Positions 40,104 to 47,645 of a DNA stretch of 64,000 nucleotides are shown here, in pieces; within the stretch, counting starts at the first letter, position 1; every line of letters begins with the position of its first letter. The translations under genes were made by a program, and so were the position numbers. The notes beneath the pieces were generated by a model. The model had not been told where the DNA came from. It saw only the letters and a list, made by a program, of their open reading frames with translations, and ran no database searches. This DNA comes from Microbacterium sp. SORGH_AS_0969. Lineage in GTDB: Bacteria > Actinomycetota > Actinomycetes > Actinomycetales > Microbacteriaceae. The stretch lies in contig NZ_JAUTAG010000001.1 of assembly GCF_030818255.1 (NCBI RefSeq), forward strand, positions 3,658,001 through 3,722,000, in the 5' to 3' direction.

Positions 40104-41900
40104 TCAGCCGAACTTGGGCAGTTCGGGGGTCGTGGTTCCGGACGGGATCACGCGATAGGTCTTGAGAACCTGCGTGAGGGCCTTCTGGAACGCGGGGGCG
40201 GTTGCCGCGGACGATTTTACCGTCCGCGGCTCGTCCAGGTTGACCTCGACGACGTACTGGGGGGCGTCCGCGGGGGCGAAACCGATCATCGTGGTGAAGT
40301 ACGCGTCGCCCTTGTAGGCGCCGGTCTGCGGGTCGGTCTTCTCACCGGTACCCGTCTTGATCGCGACACGGTAGCCGGGGATCTCGACCTGCTTGGCGAG
40401 CGTGCCCTGCGTGGCGACGTTCTCGAGCATCAGCGACACCTGCCGCGCGGCGGCCTCCGAGACCACGCGCGTGCCCTGCGCGTCGGGGACGTCGGTGACC
40501 GTGCCGTCGGCGGCGGTGCAGCCCTCGACGAGAGAGAGCGGCATCCGCACTCCCCCGTTCGCGATCGTCTGGTACGCGCCCGCGAGCTGCGGCACCGTCA
40601 CGGAGATGCCCTGGCCGAACGTCGTGTTGTAGAAGGTCTGCTTGTCCCACTGCGCGGGGTCGCGCATGATGCCGGACGACTCGCCCGGGAAGTCGACCCC
40701 CGTCTGCTGGGTGAGTCCGAACTTCTCGAGGTACGAGACGCGGGTGTCGAGCGGGATCATCTCACCGAACTTCGAGATGCCGACGTTCGACGAGTCGATG
40801 AGCACGCCCGTCAGCGTGTAGTTGTTCGCCCCGTGCGAGAACGAGTCGGACACGCGCGCATCACCGGGGAGCGTCTCGCTTCCGGATGCGGTGACCGTCG
40901 TGTCCGCGGTGAAAGCGCCCGAGTCCAGGCCGATGGCCGCGGTGATCGCCTTCATCGTCGACCCGGGCTCGTTCGGGTTGCCGAAGGCCGCACTCCCCCG
41001 GTCGTCCGCCGGCGTCGACGTCGGGTCGTTGGGGTCGACCGTCGGGTACTCGGCGAGGGCGCGGATCTTGCCGGTCTTGGCCTCGACGACCGTGATCGTG
41101 CCGCGCAGCGAGCCGGTGTTCTGCACCTGCTCGGCGATCAGCTGGCTGAGGTACCACTGCAGATCGCGGTCGATCGTGAGCTTGAGGGTTCCGCCGTCGA
41201 CGGCCGGCTCGGTCTCGACCTCGGTCCCGGGCAGCACGTTTCCGTCACGGCCCTGCTGGAAGACGACCTTGCCGTTCTGGGAGGCGAGGCACGCGTTGTC
41301 GGCGGATTCGAGCCCCGCGAGCGGTTCGCCGTCGCTGCCGACGAAGCCGACGAGGTTTCCCGCGACGGCGCCGTCGGGGTAGATGCGGCCCGCCTGCGGC
41401 GGGAAGCTGAGGAACGGCAGACCCAGCGCCGCGAGAGCGCGGTACTGCTCGGTCGAGACGCGCTTCGCCACATTCGCCCAGCGGGAGTCGGGGTTCGCCG
41501 CGACAGCGTCGGTCACGATCTTCTCGACGTCGGCCGGGTCCTGACCCGTGATCCCCGCGATCTGCGCCGCGATCTGGCTCCACGTCTGGGTGACCTCGAC
41601 GTTCCCGGAGTCGTCGCGGTCGGTCAGGCCCTGGGCCGCGAGCTTGGGGTCGATGTCGACGTCGTAGCGATTCACGCTCGCCGCCAGAGTCACGCCGTTC
41701 TCATCGACGATCGATCCGCGGGAGCCGTAGATCGTGCGCGAGTCCTGCATGCCCATGGCCAGCGAGTCGTCCACGTGTTCACGGGCGTTCACGACCTGGA
41801 TGTCGACGAGACGGACGACGAAGGCGATCAGCACCACCAGGACGACGCCCAGGGCGATCACCGTGCGTCGCCGCGGAGAACGGGTGAGGGAAGTCGTCAT
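40104..41900 (-). CDS. ftsI: Septal peptidoglycan transpeptidase FtsI (PBP3, class B PBP)
   Basis: A 598-residue class B penicillin-binding protein. It has a short cytoplasmic N-terminus, one membrane anchor (VIALGVVLVVLIAFVVRLVDI), a dimerisation or pedestal domain (YGSRGSIVDENGVTLAASV) and a transpeptidase domain. The active-site motifs are GSTMK (nucleophilic Ser), SSN and KTGTGE. It crosslinks septal wall made by FtsW. It starts four bases before ftsL ends its reading frame region, as the next gene in the cluster. Confidence 0.96.
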   Translation of the reverse strand: MTTSLTRSPRRRTVIALGVVLVVLIAFVVRLVDIQVVNAREHVDDSLAMGMQDSRTIYGSRGSIVDENGVTLAASVNRYDVDIDPKLAAQGLTDRDDSGNVEVTQTWSQIAAQIAGITGQDPADVEKIVTDAVAANPDSRWANVAKRVSTEQYRALAALGLPFLSFPPQAGRIYPDGAVAGNLVGFVGSDGEPLAGLESADNACLASQNGKVVFQQGRDGNVLPGTEVETEPAVDGGTLKLTIDRDLQWYLSQLIAEQVQNTGSLRGTITVVEAKTGKIRALAEYPTVDPNDPTSTPADDRGSAAFGNPNEPGSTMKAITAAIGLDSGAFTADTTVTASGSETLPGDARVSDSFSHGANNYTLTGVLIDSSNVGISKFGEMIPLDTRVSYLEKFGLTQQTGVDFPGESSGIMRDPAQWDKQTFYNTTFGQGISVTVPQLAGAYQTIANGGVRMPLSLVEGCTAADGTVTDVPDAQGTRVVSEAAARQVSLMLENVATQGTLAKQVEIPGYRVAIKTGTGEKTDPQTGAYKGDAYFTTMIGFAPADAPQYVVEVNLDEPRTVKSSAATAPAFQKALTQVLKTYRVIPSGTTTPELPKFG

Positions 41901-41904
41901 GTGC

Positions 41905-42540
41905 TTATCGTGTCGCGGGCGTCGGCAGACCGTCGCTGATCGGCGGGGGTGTCGCAGAACCAGCGGGCGGAGCCGTCTGATCGGGGGTCGCCGTGCCGGA
42001 CGTCGCCTCGGCGGGCGCGTTCGGGGCCGGCTCCGCCGGCGTCTGCGGCTTGGTGGCGAGCGGAACGCCCGAGATGAGGGCGTTGCGCACCGACCCGCGG
42101 CCGAGCGCGTCGACGGACGACACGTTCTCGGCGGGCTTCCCCGACCCGATCACGGCGCCGTCGCTGAGACGGAGGTAGGTCGGCGACTCGTCGATGACCA
42201 TTCCGAGGGCGGCCGCGTTCGCCGCGAGGTACTGCGGCGAGCTGAGACCGGCCACGTCGTCGTTGAGGATCTGCTTCTGGTAGGTCAGGTCGCGCTGCTG
42301 CTGCGTGAGCGAGGCGATCTCGAAGGAGCTCTGCGTGGTGAGGATCGACAGCCCCATCTGCACGAGCGCGATGAGTACCGCCCCGGCGACGGCGATGACG
42401 CCGAAGGCACGACGCGGCGCGCGGCGACGCGCCGGCGCGGGAACGGCCTGCAGGCGACGGGGCTCGCGGATCGGTGTCGGGAACTCCGGCTCGAGTCCGG
42501 TGTGGACAGCCCGCAGATCGATGGCCTGGGGTGCGCTCAT
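41905..42540 (-). CDS. ftsL: FtsL-like septum protein
   Basis: A 211-residue single-pass protein in the canonical ftsL position between rsmH and ftsI. A basic N-terminus precedes one membrane helix ([19 protein letters not shown]). A short coiled coil follows ([21 protein letters not shown]), then a Pro/Ala-rich extracytoplasmic tail of about 100 residues. Sequence identity in this family is low, so the call rests on topology and position. It overlaps rsmH by four bases. Confidence 0.8.
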   Translation of the reverse strand: MSAPQAIDLRAVHTGLEPEFPTPIREPRRLQAVPAPARRRAPRRAFGVIAVAGAVLIALVQMGLSILTTQSSFEIASLTQQQRDLTYQKQILNDDVAGLSSPQYLAANAAALGMVIDESPTYLRLSDGAVIGSGKPAENVSSVDALGRGSVRNALISGVPLATKPQTPAEPAPNAPAEATSGTATPDQTAPPAGSATPPPISDGLPTPATR

Positions 42541-43490
42541 GCGTCCTCCTGGATTCGCTCGGCCGCACGCAGACGCACGGGGGTGGCGCGGGGGTTGACC
42601 GCGCGTTCTTCGTCACTGGCGAGTTCGGCTCCGCGCACGAGGAGGCGGAACTTGGGCGCGTGCTCGGGAAGCTCGACCGGAAGACCACGGGGAGCCGTGG
42701 ATGCCGTGGCCTCGGCGAACACGCGCTTGACCAGCCGGTCCTCGAGCGACTGGTACGACAGCACGACGATGCGCCCGCCCACGCCCAGCACCTTCAGGGC
42801 GGCGGGGATGGTGCGCTCGAGCACCGACAGCTCGGCGTTGACCTCGATGCGCAGGGCCTGGAAGACGCGCTTGGCCGGGTGCCGCTCGCGCAGGACGGCG
42901 GCGGGCGTGGCCGCCTGCAGCACGTCGACCAGCTGACCCGACCGCTCGAGCGGGGCGTTCGCGCGCGCGGCGATGATGGCGCGCGCGTAGCGTCCGGCGA
43001 GCTTCTCCTCGCCGTAGCGCTCGAAGATCCGGCGCAGATCGCCCTCGCCGTAGGTCGCGAGCACCTCGGCCGCCGTGACGCCCGTCGTCTGGTCCATGCG
43101 CATGTCGAGCGGGGCGTCCTGCGCGTAGGCGAAGCCGCGCGAGGCCTCGTCGAGCTGGAGCGAGGACACGCCGAGGTCGAACAGGATGCCGTCGACCTTG
43201 TCGACACCCGCGGATGCCACGGCCTCCGCGATCCCGTCGTACACGGTGTGGACGAGGGTGACGCGGTCGCCGAAGCGCGCCAGACGCTCCCCCGCGATGC
43301 GCAGCGCGTCCGTGTCGCGGTCCAGGCCGATGAGGCGCGCGGTCGGGAAGCGCTCGAGGAACGCCTCGGAGTGCCCGCCCATGCCCAGCGTGCCGTCGAC
43401 GAAGACGGCATCCGGTCGCTGGAGGGCCGGAGCCAACAGCTCGGCGCACCGCTCGAGGAGGACGGGGGTGTGGATGTCGCGGATGTCCAT
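42537..43490 (-). CDS. rsmH: 16S rRNA (cytosine(1402)-N(4))-methyltransferase
   Basis: A 317-residue SAM-dependent enzyme (old name mraW). N-terminal [14 protein letters not shown] is followed by the SAM loop [19 protein letters not shown]. Next come [14 protein letters not shown], the [20 protein letters not shown] motif and the C-terminal [18 protein letters not shown]. It methylates C1402 in the ribosomal P site. The ATG at 43490 gives the standard N-terminus. It is 98 bases after mraZ; an 8-bp inverted repeat (43508-43515 with 43580-43587) brackets the gap. Confidence 0.97.
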   Translation of the reverse strand: MDIRDIHTPVLLERCAELLAPALQRPDAVFVDGTLGMGGHSEAFLERFPTARLIGLDRDTDALRIAGERLARFGDRVTLVHTVYDGIAEAVASAGVDKVDGILFDLGVSSLQLDEASRGFAYAQDAPLDMRMDQTTGVTAAEVLATYGEGDLRRIFERYGEEKLAGRYARAIIAARANAPLERSGQLVDVLQAATPAAVLRERHPAKRVFQALRIEVNAELSVLERTIPAALKVLGVGGRIVVLSYQSLEDRLVKRVFAEATASTAPRGLPVELPEHAPKFRLLVRGAELASDEERAVNPRATPVRLRAAERIQEDA

Positions 43491-43588
43491 GAGATGTCGG
43501 GGGTTCTCCTCGGCTCTGATCCCCATCCGCATCGACCTGGCGCCGGGGAAGTGCGTCAGGGCATGCGGCTGGGAGTCACAGCCGAGGA

Positions 43589-44020
43589 TCAGAAGAGTCC
43601 CGGGATCACCTCCTGCTCCATCTCGGCGTACGTCTCTTCGTTGCTCTCGGCGTAGGAGTTCCACGCCTCGGCGTCCCAGATCTCGGCGTGGGCGCCGACA
43701 CCCGTGACGACCAGTTCGCGACCGAGACCGGCATAGGCGCGGAGAGCCGGGGGCACGGTGATGCGGTTCTGGCTGTCGGGCTTCTCGGCGCTGGCCCCCG
43801 AGAGGAACATGCGCAGGAAGTCGCGGGCCTGCTTGTTGCTCAGCGGAGCCTCGCGGATCCGCTCGTGCACGCGCTCGAACTCCTCGGTGCTGAACACGTA
43901 GAGGCAGCGGTCCTGCCCCCGGGTGATCACCACTCCGGCGCCGAGATCGTCACGGAACTTCGCCGGCAGGATGACCCGACCCTTGTCGTCGAGCTTGGGG
44001 GTGTGCGTACCGAGCAGCAT
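43589..44020 (-). CDS. mraZ: Transcriptional regulator MraZ
   Basis: A 143-residue AbrB-like DNA-binding protein, first gene of the dcw cluster. Two tandem SpoVT-AbrB units are visible: [22 protein letters not shown], and later [16 protein letters not shown]. It binds repeats upstream of its own gene. I use the ATG at 44020 because it gives the typical MLLGTHTPK start and family length. A GTG at 44032 adds four residues but sits too close to GAAGGGG. Confidence 0.96.
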   Translation of the reverse strand: MLLGTHTPKLDDKGRVILPAKFRDDLGAGVVITRGQDRCLYVFSTEEFERVHERIREAPLSNKQARDFLRMFLSGASAEKPDSQNRITVPPALRAYAGLGRELVVTGVGAHAEIWDAEAWNSYAESNEETYAEMEQEVIPGLF

Positions 44021-44054
44021 TCGGGTGTCCACCCCCTTCGTCCGGCCTGCGAAG

Positions 44055-44084
44055 TTTCCCCCACTTTACTCCACTGCCCTCCAC
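44055..44084 (-). promoter_or_regulatory. MraZ operator: three 10-bp direct repeats
   Basis: On the minus strand, GTGGAGGGCA, GTGGAGTAAA and GTGGGGGAAA follow each other without gaps, 35 bases upstream of the mraZ ATG. MraZ is known to bind short direct repeats with 10-bp periodicity before its own gene. Core GTGGRG in all three units matches that pattern. An AT-rich TATTGATAGCTA just upstream could hold the -10. Confidence 0.8.
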
Positions 44085-44372
44085 TTAGCTATCAATACGT
44101 GGCCTCTTCTGGGCGAACTCCCCCTCGTGTACAGTCCGCTCGCGACGCGCGCAGGGCGCGCGGAACCGCGGAACGGCGCGCAAGCCGGCCGAGCGACCGC
44201 GATTCGACGACGCGGGTGGAGGAAAAGGGAGGGAGCCGCGACGGCGGCGCGGCGCGTGGAGGGCGGGAACCCGTGGCGCCGGGCCGGGGCGATCGCGGCG
44301 CAACGTCGCCGATCACTCGCGGCAGTGACGCGGCGGGGCCGCGGGAGACGGCGGGCCGCACTCCTCGCGACA
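44085..44372. other. Non-coding GC-rich stretch upstream of the dcw operon
   Basis: About 290 bases without a recognisable gene. The first ~30 bases probably carry the mraZ promoter; the rest is G/C-rich on both strands with no family-like open frame. It ends at the palindromic repeat starting at 44373. Confidence 0.5.
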
Positions 44373-44437
44373 CATAAACGCTGTTCGCGCGCAGAAACAC
44401 GAGGAGATCGTGTTTATGCGAGCGAACGGCGTTTATG
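44373..44437. repeat. Palindromic intergenic repeat, copy B
   Basis: The outer arms CATAAACGCTGTTCGC (44373-44388) and GCGAACGGCGTTTATG (44422-44437) pair over 16 bases with one G-T. The inner arms CGCAgAAACACGA and TCGTGTTTaTGCG (around 44391-44419) pair around a five-base GGAGA loop. The whole unit is one long, nearly continuous hairpin. Arm ends and the AAACACGAGGA core are shared with the palindrome at 3311-3379. Confidence 0.8.
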
Positions 44438-44503
44438 AGGGGATGCCGAGGCCCGCAGCCGACAGAATCTGCGGGGCGCACGAAACCTGCCGGGCGCACG
44501 AAA

Positions 44504-44531
44504 AAGCACCGGCTCCGAAGAGCCGGTGCTT
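44504..44531 (-). terminator. Rho-independent terminator of the DUF3040 gene
   Basis: AAGCACCGGCT pairs with AGCCGGTGCTT, 18 bases after the stop. On the minus strand it runs into TTTTT. Confidence 0.9.
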
Positions 44532-44548
44532 ATCGAGGACGAGAGGGC

Positions 44549-44932
44549 TTAGCGCTCCTCGTTGCGGCGGTCCCACCGATCGTTCATGCGATCCATGAAG
44601 GACGCGCCGGACGCGCGGGGTGCGCGAGCAGCGGAGGGAGACGCCGAGGCCGCGCGACTCGAGCCCTTCATCGGCGTGACCGCGAGGACGACCCCGCTGA
44701 CCATGAGGACGAACCCGAGGACACCGATCGCGATACCGAGGAACCCGGTGTTGAAACCGATCGAGACGCCCGCGACCAGAGCACCGAGGCCAGCCAGCAC
44801 GAGGATGGATCCGTACACGATGTTGCGGTAACTGAGGGCGCGTCCGGGGGCAGTGACGACATCGGCGTCGTGACTCATGAGATGGCGCTCCATCTCGTCT
44901 AGCAGACGCTGCTCCTGTTCGGAGAGTGGCAT
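44549..44932 (-). CDS. DUF3040 domain membrane protein
   Basis: A 127-residue actinobacterial protein of unknown function, the usual neighbour of the dcw cluster (Rv2169c-like). The N-terminal motif PLSEQEQRLLDEMERHLMSHD is diagnostic of DUF3040. Two membrane segments follow (VYGSILVLAGLGALVAGVSIG and FLGIAIGVLGFVLMVSGVVLA), then a Ser/Ala/Arg-rich tail. It has its own TAGAAT promoter, a GAGGGGG ribosome site and a terminator. Confidence 0.93.
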   Translation of the reverse strand: MPLSEQEQRLLDEMERHLMSHDADVVTAPGRALSYRNIVYGSILVLAGLGALVAGVSIGFNTGFLGIAIGVLGFVLMVSGVVLAVTPMKGSSRAASASPSAARAPRASGASFMDRMNDRWDRRNEER

Positions 44933-44961
44933 GCATCCCCCTCTGTTGCTAAGTACGGACG

Positions 44962-44967
44962 ATTCTA
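44962..44967 (-). promoter_or_regulatory. -10 element of the DUF3040 gene
   Basis: TAGAAT in GCGTAGAATCGTC, the same 13-base string as before erpA. The leader of about 24 bases carries GAGGGGG. Confidence 0.55.
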
Positions 44968-44984
44968 CGCGGGGCGTGGATCAC

Positions 44985-44990
44985 TAGGCT
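44985..44990 (+). promoter_or_regulatory. -10 element of a probable leaderless promoter (polyprenyl synthase)
   Basis: TAGGCT is followed by AGGCCT and then tandem GTG GTG at 44997, with the usual six-base gap. It lies back-to-back with the DUF3040 promoter. Confidence 0.5.
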
Positions 44991-44996
44991 AGGCCT

Positions 44997-46088
44997 GTGG
45001 TGACCTCCCCGGAACCGATCGAAGCTGTTTCCCAGCGACTCGACAAGTTCCTTTCTGACCAGCTATCGTACGCCTCCTCACTGGGGCCGGAGGCGGAGAC
45101 GATGAGCCGCGCCGGCGCGGCATCGCTGCGCGGCGGCAAGCGCCTGAGGGCCCGATTCTGTCTCACCGGCTGGCGCGCGGTCATCGAGTCGTCGGGGTCG
45201 CGCGACACGAGCCCCACCCCCGCGGCGGTCTCGGTCGCCGCGGCCCTCGAGATCTTCCAGGCGGCGGCGCTCGTCCACGACGACATCATCGACAACTCCG
45301 ACACCCGGCGCGGACAGCCCGCCGCGCACCGCGCGCTCGAAGCGGCGCACGCGGCGGCGGGATGGACCGGCGACGCCGCGATGTTCGGACGCTCCGGCGC
45401 GGTGCTGCTCGGCGACCTGTTGGTGGCGTGGAGCGACGACCTGCTCGAGGAGGCCCTCGCGGATCAGTCCACGGCTGCGGCGACGCGACGGTTCTACGCG
45501 CACATGCGCCGCGACGTCACGATCGGTCAGTTCCTCGACGTCGCGGAGGAGTCGGCATACGCCGTGTATCCCGATGAGGAGCACGCCGAACGCGCGCTGC
45601 GCGTGGCGTCCTACAAGTCGGCGCGGTACAGCATTCAGAAGCCGCTCGAGATCGGCGCCGCCTTCGCCGGCGCGGACGACGAGCAGCTCGACGCGCTCGG
45701 GCGCTTCGGACACGACGTCGGGATGGCGTTCCAGCTGCGCGACGACGTGCTCGGAGTCTTCGGTGACACGGCCGTGACCGGCAAGCCCGTCGGAGACGAC
45801 CTCCGAGAGGGGAAACGGACCGTGCTCGTCGCTTTCGCCCGCGAGGCACTGCCCGCCCCGGCCCGACGGACCGTGGACGAGCTCCTCGGCGACGCCGAGC
45901 TGGATGCGGCGCAGATCAGCGCTCTGCAGAACACGATCGTCGACACGGGCGCGCTCGCCCGCACCGAGGAACTGATCGCCGACTACTCACGACGCGCAGA
46001 CCGGGCCCTGTCCGGCGCCCGGCTCGGCAACGCCGCGGTCGGCGAGCTTCGCGATCTCGCCCAGGCTGCCACGCAGCGCTCGTCCTGA
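44997..46088 (+). CDS. Polyprenyl diphosphate synthase (short/medium-chain trans-isoprenyl)
   Basis: A 363-residue isoprenoid chain-elongating enzyme. The first Asp-rich motif is in LVHDDIIDNSDTRRGQPAAH and the second in QLRDDVLGVFGD; GGKRLRARFCL supplies the diphosphate-binding residues. It condenses allylic diphosphates with IPP; product length (C15 to C25) is not determinable by eye. Mycobacterial homologues in this neighbourhood are annotated as IdsA/GrcC-type. It may feed carotenoid or menaquinone side-chain synthesis. The start is GTG 44997 or 45000. Confidence 0.92.
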   Translation: MVTSPEPIEAVSQRLDKFLSDQLSYASSLGPEAETMSRAGAASLRGGKRLRARFCLTGWRAVIESSGSRDTSPTPAAVSVAAALEIFQAAALVHDDIIDNSDTRRGQPAAHRALEAAHAAAGWTGDAAMFGRSGAVLLGDLLVAWSDDLLEEALADQSTAAATRRFYAHMRRDVTIGQFLDVAEESAYAVYPDEEHAERALRVASYKSARYSIQKPLEIGAAFAGADDEQLDALGRFGHDVGMAFQLRDDVLGVFGDTAVTGKPVGDDLREGKRTVLVAFAREALPAPARRTVDELLGDAELDAAQISALQNTIVDTGALARTEELIADYSRRADRALSGARLGNAAVGELRDLAQAATQRSS

Positions 46089-46112
46089 GCCGCGGGGCTG
46101 CGCCGGGCGGAA

Positions 46113-46457
46113 TCAGGCGAGCGTCGCTGCGACCCGTCGCACCTCGCTCTTACGCCCCGCCAGGAGCGCTTCGATCGGGGCGACGCCGATGGTGTCTTCG
46201 GGGGTGAGCAGCCAGTCGATGGTCTCGTCCTCGTCGAAACCGGCATCGTGCAGGACGATGATCGTCCCCCGCAGCGCCGGCAGGGGACGGCCGTCGACGA
46301 CGAAGACCGAGGGGATGCGCAGCACGCCATCGCGACGCGAACCGACGAGGTAGTGCTCGTCGAGCAGACGACGGACACGTCCATGCGACTCGCCCAGCAC
46401 CTCGACGAGATCGGGGATGGTCAGCCACGCGGTTTCGTAACGGGGTGTATCGCTCAC
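46113..46457 (-). CDS. Rv2175c-family DNA-binding protein
   Basis: A 114-residue winged helix-turn-helix protein. WLTIPDLVEVLGESHGRVRRLL is the helix-turn-helix, and the second half (GTIIVLHDAGFDEDETIDWLL) matches the C-terminal domain of mycobacterial Rv2175c. In M. tuberculosis that protein binds DNA and is phosphorylated by PknL. Here a PASTA kinase lies about 1.2 kb away, so the pairing is conserved. The start is GTG with AGAGGA seven bases upstream. It is convergent with the polyprenyl synthase gene. Confidence 0.9.
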   Translation of the reverse strand: MSDTPRYETAWLTIPDLVEVLGESHGRVRRLLDEHYLVGSRRDGVLRIPSVFVVDGRPLPALRGTIIVLHDAGFDEDETIDWLLTPEDTIGVAPIEALLAGRKSEVRRVAATLA

Positions 46458-46616
46458 GGTCCCATCCTCTCATCGGCGCCGGCAGGGCGACTATCCGTCA
46501 TTCCCTTCGTCATCCGGCGCCGTCTTCGTCACATCCGTCACACAGACCTCACGCGTTGACATCCTCCCCATGCCGTGCGAGCGTTTTGGGCAGTCGGAAG
46601 AACGGAATCCCCCACC

Positions 46617-47591
46617 ATGCGACGACTCCCCTCCCCCACGCTGCCCGCGCGCGCCACCGTGATCTGGCCCGCAGCGGTCGTCGGCACGATCGCCCTCGCC
46701 CTCACCGGCGAGAGCACCGCCCACGCGACGCCTCCGGCGCCGCTCGCAGCGCTCCCTCCCGCTCCGGCGACCCTCGGTCAGATCCCCGTGCTCGCCTCCG
46801 CGGCGGACGCACCCGCGACCCACACCGTCGAACCCGGAGATACCGTCTGGGACATCGCGCAACGGTACGGCCTCGACGTCGCCGCTCTCCAAGCGGCCAA
46901 CGGTCTCGCCGCCGACAGCGTCATCCGCCCCGGTCAGGTGCTCATCCTCGGCGGCGCGGCACCCCAACCGGCCACTCCCGCCCCCGAACCCGCCCAGGTC
47001 ACGTACGAAGTGACCGCGGGCGACACCGTCTCGGCGATCGCCTCGGCCCACGGCATCTCGACCGACGCCGTCCTGTCCGCCAACGGGCTGACCCGCGACT
47101 CGATCATCTACCCCGGCGAAGTGCTGCAGATTCCGTCCGCGGCTGCACCCGGCCCGGCATCCGCGGGCCCGGCGCTCGCGCCCGGTCTCGATGCGGAACA
47201 GTCCGAGAACGCCCGACTCATCATCCGCATCGGGCGCGAGCTCGGCGTGTCCGACCGCGGCATCCTGATCGCCCTCGGCACAGCGATGCAGGAGTCGTGG
47301 CTGCGAAACCTCGACTGGGGCGATCGAGATTCCCTCGGCCTGTTCCAGCAGCGCCCGAGCACGGGCTGGGGCACGCCCGAACAGATCCTCGATCGGGAGC
47401 GATCCATCCGCGTTTTCTATGGCGGACCGGCAGACCCGAACGGCTCCGACACGCGCGGGCTCCTCGACATCACCGGGTGGGAGGATCTGCCGTACGCCGA
47501 CGCCGCGCAGGCGGTGCAGATCTCGGCCTACCCCGACCGATACGCCCAGTGGGAGCAGCCCGCGACCACGTGGCTCGCCGTTCTGGGCTGA
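46617..47591 (+). CDS. Secreted LysM protein with lysozyme-like C-terminal domain
   Basis: A 324-residue exported wall protein. An N-terminal signal-like segment (VIWPAAVVGTIALALTGESTAHA) precedes two LysM repeats (HTVEPGDTVWDIAQRYGLDV and YEVTAGDTVSAIASAHGIST). The C-terminal domain has GTAMQESWLRNLDWGDRDSLGLFQQRPS, resembling transglycosylase-like folds with Glu in QES as candidate catalytic residue. It probably binds or cleaves peptidoglycan. The ATG at 46617 is used, with only a weak ribosome site. A TTGACA at 46556-46561 could be a -35. It lies directly before the PASTA kinase. Confidence 0.85.
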   Translation: MRRLPSPTLPARATVIWPAAVVGTIALALTGESTAHATPPAPLAALPPAPATLGQIPVLASAADAPATHTVEPGDTVWDIAQRYGLDVAALQAANGLAADSVIRPGQVLILGGAAPQPATPAPEPAQVTYEVTAGDTVSAIASAHGISTDAVLSANGLTRDSIIYPGEVLQIPSAAAPGPASAGPALAPGLDAEQSENARLIIRIGRELGVSDRGILIALGTAMQESWLRNLDWGDRDSLGLFQQRPSTGWGTPEQILDRERSIRVFYGGPADPNGSDTRGLLDITGWEDLPYADAAQAVQISAYPDRYAQWEQPATTWLAVLG

Positions 47592-47633
47592 GGTAGGGGT
47601 GAGCCGCTCCCCGGGCTCCCAGGGGGCGCTCCG

Positions 47634-47639
47634 TAGACT
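47634..47639 (+). promoter_or_regulatory. -10 element of a probable leaderless promoter (PASTA kinase)
   Basis: TAGACT is followed by CGACAC and then the GTG start, identical in layout to dnaE and aroG. Confidence 0.55.
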
Positions 47640-47645
47640 CGACAC

